Source of the DNA: Limnephilus marmoratus
Lineage: Eukaryota; Arthropoda; Insecta; Trichoptera; Limnephilidae
Assembly: GCA_917880885.1 (NCBI GenBank)
Contig: OU862927.1
Coordinates: 34,561,571 to 34,625,570 of the forward strand
DNA length: 64,000 bases
Reading direction: 5' to 3'
Part shown: in pieces, positions 55,167-64,000 of the stretch
How positions within the stretch are numbered: position 1 is the stretch's first letter
How the letters are laid out: each line of letters begins with the position of its first letter
Notes under the pieces: generated by a model
What the model was told of the DNA's origin: nothing
Database searches by the model: none
The model's input: only the letters and a program-made list of their open reading frames with translations
Made by a program: the position numbers and the translations under genes

Positions 55167-58086
55167 AATAAAGTTTTTGCTGTTAGAAACCTACATTATA
55201 CATTTATAAAAAACCATAGATAAAATTGCAAAAAACAATTTACAAAAAATTCTGCCTCAATACAGGTTCACCTAGTGAGGCAGGCTATGCACAACTAAAT
55301 ATATTGTATAATTATGCGACTTCAGTGTAACCGTTCTTACATTATTTTCTATTTGTTAATTTTTTTGTACTGATGATCTATTTCATTGAACATGTACTTT
55401 TTAGTTATAATGTTGCCAATTTCATTGAATAAAGATACTATTATTATATATTTTAATGTGGAAGAAAGGGATGCAGTATTATTTATTGTGGTAAGAAACG
55501 TATGTTTATTGCCTTTTTGTGATGTCGCCATTCCAAAAACGTGGGAATATTAAAAGCTCCTATTCAGAAAGAGTATTCTTAGTAGCCTCTTGACGTCCAA
55601 GAAAATACATCAGAGGGATGCTCGTTCCATGTTTCCCGTGATGCTTGCATTGTCGGATTAGAAGATGTGTACGGTACTAAGGATGAGTTGTTTCAAAGAA
55701 TTTGGACAAACACTATTGAAACAACCCACCCTTACAGAGAGCTCATGATCTGATACACTGAAAACTTACCTTCAGATAAACTTGTCATATTTTTTAGTGT
55801 CTTAAGTATTGTGAACTTGCGCTTGGCATACTATCAACAAATCTATCGCTGCATCCAAAATTAATTACGGTATCACAAGACAATGCAACCACCACAAGGA
55901 GGTTTAAATTTTTTTTTATGGATTTTGAAATATGTAATTGCCGACATACTGTCATACTGTCGCCGCAACTTAACCACTCAGGCTAATATCTCACCTGTGT
56001 CATAGAAATCGTTATGTCTCCCTTACTATCATGGTGTGCAGGATGATTTAAAGCTTAAACGGTGTTAGAAAGGGAAAACACCATGCTTCATATTCAAATC
56101 TAGAAATTAACCACATACTAATTAAAATATGCTCCTCCATGAAACCAAAGGTTTAGACCACAACTTGAAAAAAGTTTTAAATTTTGTATTAATTATTTTT
56201 ATGTGGAACAACAAAAAGTGAGGTGACAATAACGTTTTTTTAATAATTCATTTGTGTAATAATTTTTTTTTTCATTATACTTAATAATTTTAATTTTTAA
56301 AAATGTAAGGTGTGCCATTTTTAAAACTTTTTTATGTTTGCATTAAAGATTTTAATATTACATAAATTATATGTTTTTTTTAAATAATAAAACTTTGAAA
56401 GTGCATTTCTAATTTTATTGCAGAGTGGAAATGCTTTGTCTGACCTTCTGACAAAATATGTCAGAGGCCTGAGGGGCTAAGTTGCTTGTGTGCGCCTGGA
56501 CTTACTTTTTGGATGTTTCCTTGATTCTGCTGTTCAAAAAAATGCATAGTTATTTTTTTTTAGATGTTAACATTCCATAAATCGTTCAGATAAAAATTCA
56601 AAAGTTTTATAAATAAAATCATATTTTATTAAACTAAATCACAATTAAAAAATAATGATATGTTGCATAATGTAAAGTACACAAAACAATAATTGAAAAG
56701 GATATATCAATCGTCTAGTTGATTAGTCAGACATTTCCGAAAAATCGAAATTTGAATTTCAGTATGTCGTTAGATGTAAAAGTGTAACGTCTATCTGGTA
56801 CAAAACTCAGATTACTCATAAACATCACTAAATCAATTATAATGCAAAAAAGCTTGTAGTGAATTAAACAAAATGTTGATGTTTTCTGGGTCACTAATGA
56901 GATATTTCAAAATGTCATATTAATGTACCGGACCGTAGCGAACTACGTTAAATTGCATGAGCATTCAAATATTGCTTTCCTCACTATTTCAAAATTGAGG
57001 TACTTGGAGATGTCTGACTAATCAACTGGACGATCAATGTAGTCACTTTGTTTTCCTATTTGTAAATTACATAGTAAAAAAATATAATCTATGAAACATG
57101 TTATGTGGAGATCTCTTTTGTAAAGTTAATATGAAAATAAAAGGTTGTTTTAATAAAATAAAAACATCTTTCATTGCCTATAACATGTATTAATACTATC
57201 TTATTTCCTCGAGTGTCCAGATAAGTTCTACTGCCGTTCTGATTTTTAGTTAAGGTTCTGGACTCAGTTCTATGTTCCATTATTCTCTATTCTGTTAATC
57301 CTGTTTTCACCAAAGGGGTGAAGAAGAAGTTTGGCTTTTAATTTTCAGAATTGGGACAGAATTTATTAAGAGGAAACACAATGATGGATGTTTTACAAAA
57401 TTCCTCCCCTCATACAGAGCGAAAGGGACAACTGCACCTCAGGCTGAGTATGCCTAAATAAAATATGTTTTTTTTTTCTTCCCCTGTTTTCTTCTTCAAA
57501 ACTGGACTGATTTTTATCACCAATTGTAGTATGAGAAAAAAATATTCTATCTGTATGTTTTGCTTTTTAAAAATACATTGCCAAATTTGTATACTGAACG
57601 TCTGTTAATGGCGTTCCAACTAGTTTCAAGTTTAACGATTTTTAACTCTTAACTCCTATAAGAAGCAACTTCTCAAAAAAGCAAAATATAAAGACATGCT
57701 AGTGATATTTATATTAAATAATAAAAAAAAACAGATTGTGCAATTCACACGCGGTAGAAGAGAAACCGTCAGAAAAATAAAGTAGACAATTGTGGGAAGG
57801 CTACGAAGAGGGAACCGATAGTCTACGAAGCACCGCACAAAGAGGAGACCGATAGTCTACGAAGCTCCACACAAAGAGGAGACCGATTATACTATCTCAT
57901 TCTCTCGCAGGCTAAATCCTAAAGATGTTATGTGTTTGTCTCTTTTTAGTGTCACTATTTTTCATTTCATTGAGTTTCAAATCACAACACAGTGCTAAAT
58001 AAGTTTTCAGTTCAAAAAAGGTTTGCACAAGTTAACTCTTTTGGAAAACACGATTCCATATAACGCGGAAACTTCGTGCTATAATG
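55167..58086. other. Mostly non-coding; one unrecognised open segment
   Basis: A plus-strand segment (55595-55753) is open and protein-like ('EGCSFHVSRDACIVGLEDVY', 'LFQRIWTNTIETTHPYREL'), but I cannot name it. 57815-57890 has a 34-bp tandem repeat ('ccgatagtctacgaagc'). The remainder is AT-rich with nothing assignable. Confidence 0.35.
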
Positions 58087-58271
58087 TTATGGGTCGTTCC
58101 GCGGTTTCGTTCAAATCACATGTTCTCGCAAAAAAGTCATATGAAAGTGAATGTTTTTCAAGAAAATTTTATTGGAAAATGTAGCTATTTAAAAAAGGAA
58201 AAAGGAGTATTTCCCACATTAGCCATTTTTTACTTAATTACTTTATGATATACAAAAACATGCTAAAATTT

Positions 58272-58900
58272 CATTACCTTCCCCATGAAAATGAGGGACC
58301 GGTAAATTGATCTACAAATAAGAACAGTTTACACTTGTAAAATTACTACATTCATTAATCGACCTATATGTACAACTAATTATGCATATTTATTTGTATT
58401 TAATTTATTTTTAAAGCTATTGTATCATAGAAAGAATTGAGATTTTGATTTTGTCCAGAGAAAATCGTCGTAGTCTTCCGCGAAAGCGGTAATTAAAATT
58501 GTGACCGCGTTTGTCCCTGTTGGTCAGCTGTATCCCGCCCCGCACCTCCGTTACTAACCAGTGTATCACTACAACTAGACGGGGAAAGCCGTGCGTCGCT
58601 GAATAAAGAAATATCTGCGATCTCCATGCTCGAAAACAACTTTGTCACCGACCAGGCATCATTACCTTCCAGCATTTTTTAAAGTAAGTACATGTTTTAA
58701 AAATTCGAATCATATGTCTATAAACTGTATTTAGTCGGACTATTTTTGATTGAATCATACAGATTTGTAATGTCAACATTAAGCGAGTAATTGAGAAAAA
58801 ACTGTCAAAACTTCATTACCCTCCGATTCATTACCTTCCGTATCGTCAAAATTTTTGCCGGATGGTAATGTAGAGGTTTGGAGGGTAATGAAACTTTTGT
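58272..58900. repeat. Left subterminal CATTACC-type repeats
   Basis: Copies of CATTACC(T/C)(T/C)CC occur near 58273, 58661, 58813 and 58829, with inverted forms (GGTAATG, GGGTAATGAAA) near 58863 and 58881. Confidence 0.6.
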
Positions 58901-59518
58901 AAGGGTTATTTTTACGAGCATCTGGGACCATGTTTGGGGGTTAAAAAAAGCTAATATTATGAATAAATGCAGTTTCTTGCGTTCTGGCGTCGGACAATTT
59001 CGGTTTTGGTGAAATACATATTTTCGTTTTATTTTCTTTCTGATGTGGAAAAGCAATCAGTTAAAATTTACCCTGCTAATTTTAATTTGAAAATTGATTT
59101 TTTATTCAATGATATAATTATTTAAATGTAAACGAATATATTATACAAATGATTTAACTATTCACCCTACAGTCTCAAGATCTTTCATTAGTTAGTTATC
59201 TTTTAAAACTGACGAATTTTTACATAATTTTAAGTTTCTAAACAAAGCCAAATTTAAACAAAAATCTACATAACTGGGCATCAAGAGTCCAACGTAAATT
59301 TCTTGATTAAAAAACGGTATCACTACTGTTACATTTTAAATCATTTAGGGTAAAAAATTATTAAACAAAGTTATAAAAGTGGTAACATTTTTTGCACTCT
59401 CCTGTAAAAGTTACCAAAATTAAATTATCCATTTTTGTTCTTCGACTTCTCACTTAATCCGATACTTATGATAATTTTTCTTTGTTATTTGTTACAGGCT
59501 TAACCACTATAAACCACA

Positions 59519-60722
59519 ATGGCAAAGTTAAATAAAAATCTGAAAAATTAAGAAAAGCTATCCAAGGACAGACTACGTAAGCAACAAAAATATGCAGATA
59601 TTAAAAACAATCCGAAACTGTACAGACTTCAGAAAGCGAAAGAAAAAAAAGATACACTCTGCGAAAAGCGCAAAAAAGATATGCAGCATTGAAGATAATA
59701 ATTGTTTGGATGATTTTCATAGCGCCATTTTCGTGAGAAAGATATGAGTGGAAGAGCCCAGAGAAAGCAAGGACGAAGATAGCGAAAGAACTCTCTAAAT
59801 TATTTGAAGAAAAAAGAGGAGCAGTGTAAAATAGAAATGATTGTAGTAGAAAATATGCCTCCAATTAGTGACATTGTTAAGGAAGTACCCAATAATGTGC
59901 GAAACACTCTAGATCCTGACCTCTTCGCAGTCGAGAATGAACAACGAATCACACAAAAAAACATGCATTGTCTAACGAATGTTAGAAAATTAAGGTACAG
60001 ATCTATGAAAAACATTACCAAGTTACAGGATGAGATAAACAAACTCAAGAAAGAGAAAAAAAAAACGAACAAAAGAAAATGGAGGCGTTGCAGCTACGAA
60101 ACGTAAACATAGCAATCGAAGATACATTGGAGAAAAAAGTAAACGACATAGCTACTATTGACTCGCCTACTATTTTCAATAATATTGATGACAATATGCT
60201 ATTGAGCGAATTCGACGGCTCCATGTTTTTGGACGATACTTTTGCTTCAACGCCAGAATCTGCTAAAACTATAGAAAAGAAATGTAAAGTGAAAATACTG
60301 TCAAATGTCCCGTTCGACTGTCAGCATTATTCCTTCTATAAAAATAGTACCCAAGAATTCAATCTTTTTGATCAATGTGAGTTCGAGAAGTTCATCCGAT
60401 CCCTAAGAGTAGAAGATCCTGATTTCAATGAATCAAAACAGCAGTCTCCCAAAACTATGGAAATCCCACGCATGGAAATTGACGAAAAGAGCTTATGGAG
60501 GCGCCATTCAACTATGACTTCGATGACTGGATAATGGTTCAATATAAAATAAATAACACAACACATCATTTCATTGGGAAAATTATTGGGAAATATGAGT
60601 ACACACTAGAGTACAAAGTATTTTTTTTGAAAAAAGGTCAAGGAAATTCCAAAAAAATTGTTTGGCCAATTTCATTTCATTCTGGAATCACAAATTCTTC
60701 AGCGCTTGCAAGATCCATATGA
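59519..60722 (+). pseudogene. Frameshifted gene of the 3.6-kb transposon
   Basis: Three consecutive open frames cover a basic N-terminal region (about 59570-59690), a coiled coil (59804-60106, 'ITKLQDEINKLKKEKKK') and an acidic linker (60079-60534). The C-terminal module (60495-60722) reads 'DDWIMVQYKINNTTHHFIGK' and 'EYKVFFLKKGQGNSKKI'. The first shift lies in an A run near 60053-60064 and the second near 60490. The last module resembles the small beta-barrel end found in many insect transposon-derived proteins ('D.V.V.....KK..YF...'). No DDE-type catalytic block is present, so the copy is probably a deletion derivative. Confidence 0.45.
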
Positions 60723-61464
60723 GAATGGAAGAGGAAAATTCACTTTCAAAAATTTGCCGAACTTTAATTTTAAATAGTTTTTGAGCAAAAACATTCACAA
60801 GAATAGCAACTCGTGATCTCATTAAAGTTCCTTAAATATCATGTTCCTATTTAGATGTAAGATCTGTACCTACTACGTATTAGTTATGTTGTATTTGTTT
60901 AGTAGTGTCTCTGGTGTTATTTTTAACTGCATTCCAATTGAGTTCTGTTCTTTTTTTATTTTAATTATTATTTTTAATATTTAAATATTTCTATTTTTCA
61001 AATATTATAATGCTTACTCAGGAATGTGAAAGTTTTGTATTTCTTGTGTCCAATACCCACTTATAAAACTGAATTATAAAGAATTTGACTACGCCTTATA
61101 ATTTCGGGGTAAGTAGAATAAGTAGGGAAATTATGGTGTGCCTGTGATGTTCCAGCTGCATTTTCTTCATTTGTACCTATTTTGATATTTTGTCCATTAT
61201 TTTTCAACAATTTATACAAATATTGCAAAAGCATAAGTAAGCAGAACTGATTACATATGAACAAACGTATTTCTTGTCTCCAATACTCGAAAGTCTGAAT
61301 AAAGCTTTTAGTTTTTCACTATAATAGATTTTTTTTCCTTTTTCCTAATCCGCTCATCACGTCACGTCAAATGATACTTGGCATGATTTGAAATCTATTA
61401 TATTATTCAATTTCAATTCATACTTCATTATTCACAGAAATTTTAAGAACTTTGAACGTGTTCA

Positions 61465-61580
61465 CTACCATTTATTAATATTTCATTACCAAACTTCATC
61501 ACCATCCAAATTTATAAATTACCATCCAACAGTTTTTCATTACCTTCCACACCTTCATTACCATCCATCAATTTTCTTTG
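61465..61580. repeat. Right subterminal CATTACC-type repeats
   Basis: Five or more CATTACC/TTACCATCC words in about 110 bp mirror the left subterminal cluster. Confidence 0.65.
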
Positions 61581-61861
61581 TATCTAAGAGTCGTAGAAAG
61601 GTGCCCTTTTCACCTCTCTACATCTGGTAGGTACAGGAACCCATTTCTATAAAAATATATAGTAAAAACGCAAAAAAAAAAAATTCCGCGGAATCAGGCA
61701 AATTTGAACGAAACCGCGGAATGACCCTTATAGTAAGCTATTTTACAGTTCATTGTCGCATGACGTTACCGCAACAGATGGAACCTTGTTATTCCAAAGG
61801 GTCGAAGTATGAAAATCCAGAGAGGAAATAGGGGCAAACTTTCTTGTTGTATTTCTTGTTC

Positions 61862-61981
61862 TTAATCCTTGGCCCAGTCGGGAAAGCTATCATATTCTGG
61901 GTACACAAGGGGCACATAGAACGTGCAGCTAAGCACGAGGATGATGGCGCTGCTGATGGTGGGGCCGATTCCACCAACCAA
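61862..61981 (-). CDS. Candidate terminal exon of a membrane protein (unidentified)
   Basis: After a TTTGTTGCAG acceptor the minus strand encodes 39 residues in phase 0. They start 'LVGGIGPTISSAIILVLS' (one hydrophobic segment long enough for a membrane helix), end 'YDSFPDWAKD', and are followed by TAA. Base composition is clearly more GC-rich than the flanks, as expected of a conserved host exon. The helix followed by 'PLVYPEYDSFPDWA' faintly recalls late helices of SLC6-type transporters, but I do not assign it. No other exon was found in the window; upstream ones would lie at higher coordinates. Confidence 0.35.
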   Translation of the reverse strand: MVGGIGPTISSAIILVLSCTFYVPLVYPEYDSFPDWAKD

Positions 61982-61984
61982 CTG

Positions 61985-63416
61985 CAACAAACAAACAAAC
62001 TATAAAATGCCACTCATGTGTCTTTCATTACCTGTTACTAGAATTAATACATTGTGCTAATTACAGTCTACTCTATTATTCTGTCAATCCAATTCATTGT
62101 ATAAATAAATTTATAAAAAACTTTCAACGTATCATCGCTGTTTCGTTGTTACCGGGGACGAGGTGGCAATAATGTACACAGTAGATTATTTTGAGCAAGA
62201 TGGTCTCGCATTACAGATGTAAAGTATATGTTATAGATTTTGAAAGAAAAGAAGGTATGTATTAGAAATACAAAATTATATTAAAATAAAATGACATCCT
62301 GAAAGTTAAGGTTGTCGTCTGGCAAGGGCTTGCTTAGGTTTAATACTTCATGTTGATACTGTTGTAAGTTGAAATCCCTTCAGGATGATTCCCAGCCAGT
62401 TCCCAAGATGGCGAATATCATGACCAAGGTCCACAATCACGATCTTCAAAAATGATCCGTCGAGAGGACTGTCCAAAGCTCTCGGCCGCTGAACAAAGAA
62501 TGACCCGCTTTCTTTTCAAATATGATGATTTCAATCTCTGCAGGATCAACAACTCCACATTTCCACACAGCATCCCCAAAGATGACATAGGCCCTGAGGG
62601 AAATTATTTTCCTCAGGGCCTCCTGTGTGGAGCTCATGTAAAAAAAAAAAAAACTGTTGTATTCCAAAATATTGCAGGGCTTGCAATATATAGTGTCAAA
62701 AAAGAGTAGAAAATATAAAAACTTGAACTAATAAATTTGTAGAACTGGCAACATCAAATTAAACTGTCAAATATTTTTTTGAAGTGCAATTACACTGAAT
62801 GTATAGAACACAGTAAACCACATTTTAAAAAACATTTTTTCTTCAGTTACAAATCCGAATTTTGTCATATACACGCGTAACAATCTACATAATTTGCCAC
62901 ATTTCGCGAAATTAATTTATCTATCTTATAAAAGAAGTTACGATCGATTGAAAGTTTGTGTTTTATAAAACTATCCAATCCCTTTGTTTGAATTATTCAA
63001 AAATGGTCTGTGCCTAAACCATTAGTGTATTTAGAATGAAGCGTGGGACAACGACAATTATGGTGTGAAGTGATTAGTGACAGACTAAACAAGATTGGAG
63101 CAGCGTAACGCCAGGCGCCACTTGAAGCTCAAGATAAGATATATTTATTTTTCAATAACCCCATTTTTTGTCAAACAAATTTATTGCTTTCAGGTTTAGT
63201 GAATTTTGTTTATTTACGAAGGTGACATCACAAGCTCTTTCCCTTTTGAATTCTTTCAATATTATTTTGTGAATGTACCTACGTCGCAGTCAAAAACATA
63301 CATGAAGCAGTTATTAATTTTGGCTCACAAATTCTTTTTTAATTTAAAAAAAAATTAAATGAAGACAATACCTATAAGCGAGACTCAATCGAGGGTCTGG
63401 AGACAGAGGAATCAGA
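61985..63416. other. Mostly unassigned; one 31-bp palindrome
   Basis: 62590-62620 is an imperfect palindrome with arms GGCCCTGAGG / CCTCAGGGCC. The open frame 62446-62667 (minus) crosses it but has no recognised domain. The rest is AT-rich. Confidence 0.4.
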
Positions 63417-64000
63417 GTGAGAGATAGATTTTGGAACCTATGGGATTCTCCTTTATTTTATTTTTTTTTTTGTGGGTATGCCGCACGGGGGACCCAACTG
63501 CTCCCGCCTGAGGCCGGTGTGTGGTGTGTTGTGGGGCTGGGGGTAAGAGACGGGAGGGAGGAGATCTGGTCGCCGGAAGCGGCTGGGGCCATTTCGTTCA
63601 ACGATTTGAGCAATGCACCGAGGCGATGCTGGGATGTGCACACGAAAACCAATTTTTTCTTTTTTGACAACATGTTTTTGGGTCCAGGTTCTTGGGTTTT
63701 CGGTTTTTAGGTTTATGGTTTTAGGATTTTACAGAATTTTTATTTCAGTCAAAAACCTGAGAGATGTTCTTCTCAAGTACACCTTTTATCATTAATTAAT
63801 TCACTCGTTTATTACACTTCGGGGAGTGTCATCTATTCTCTTTTGGATTATCTGTTTCGAGTATTCAAGAAAATGATAGAAGATGCAAGAAGAAACACGA
63901 AGGGCCAAGAAAGGTCAAGAAGAACTAAGACGCAGCAAAAATAGACACAAAGAGTAAGAAAAACCAAGAAATCAGGAAGAGGCTAAAAGAAGCAAGAAGA
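63417..64000. other. No recognised gene; purine-rich end
   Basis: Open frames at 63417-63710 and on the other strand overlap and show no family motif. 63850-64000 is strongly purine-rich with irregular GAAGAA/AAGAAG words. Confidence 0.4.

Larger units (their letters stand above)
58091..61727. mobile_element. DNA transposon with 26-bp inverted repeats and TTAT duplication (Sola-like?)
   Basis: The left end GGGTCGTTCCGCGGTTTCGT (58091) and right end inverse (to 61727) match at 25 of 26 positions. A 4-bp TTAT flanks both sides (58087-58090, 61728-61731). A 4-bp duplication with GRG-type ends is what I recall for the Sola superfamily, but no catalytic core was seen, so the superfamily is an inference. 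It contains a frameshifted gene (59519-60722) and clustered CATTACC words near both ends. Confidence 0.75.

Noticed and set aside
56424..56480. Small terminal exon after TTTTATTGCAG (18 codons, then TAA)
   Set aside because: Splice consensus alone is weak evidence in AT-rich DNA, and no partner exon or homology was recognised.
63850..64000. Regular tandem repeat at the window end
   Set aside because: Purine-rich words recur irregularly and I could not define a period.

Overview
This is an AT-rich eukaryotic window, almost certainly from an arthropod and probably an insect. It has introns with GT/AG sites, poly(A) LINEs, and insect-typical hAT, PIF/Harbinger, MULE, DUF4817-mariner and Crypton-like families. 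I cannot name the species. I see no complete, well-supported single-copy host gene. The window is a dense accumulation of nested mobile elements, satellites and exon-derived repeats.

Layout. (1) 1-7.3 kb holds a Mutator-like transposase pseudogene (minus strand) and broken exons of a MADF/BESS protein next to a Harbinger-like terminus. (2) 7.3-28.4 kb is an 82/78-bp satellite array. It is interrupted by two copies of a composite DUF4817/DDE mariner-like element: 9833-14643, with an intact 2-exon transposase, and 15841-24354, with a dead transposase. A 2.5-kb hAT element (25347-27862) also interrupts it. The second mariner-like copy carries two later insertions, a 447-bp LINE tail and a 3.65-kb PIF/Harbinger element. 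Both empty sites survive in the first copy, so target duplications and boundaries can be read exactly.

(3) 28.4-31.9 kb holds short tandem repeats, a 690-bp MITE with a MADF remnant, and a tRNA-like SINE head. (4) 31.9-41.6 kb holds repeated exon-like blocks (minus strand) and a ~110-bp cysteine-rich minisatellite, split by a 4.5-kb hAT element (35208-39734) that itself contains a LINE fragment. (5) 42.4-46.8 kb is a full-length LINE with intact ORF1 and ORF2, inserted inside a Crypton-like tyrosine recombinase reading frame. (6) 47-58 kb is mostly relics: LTR-retroelement leader, TTA-flanked MITE, hAT-like pseudogene, SINE and LINE tail. (7) 58.1-61.7 kb is a DNA transposon with 26-bp inverted repeats, a 4-bp TTAT duplication and repeated subterminal CATTACCTTCC motifs. 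(8) After it is one GC-rich, exon-like segment with a membrane helix, then mostly non-coding sequence.

The most striking observations are these. In the Harbinger element, the transposase and MADF genes lie on opposite strands and are mutually interleaved: each gene's exon sits in the other's intron, with two splice acceptors 30 bp apart. Hammerhead-like ribozyme motifs lie in the same transposase intron. The 82-bp satellite monomer looks like an amplified piece of a signal-peptide-encoding first exon.
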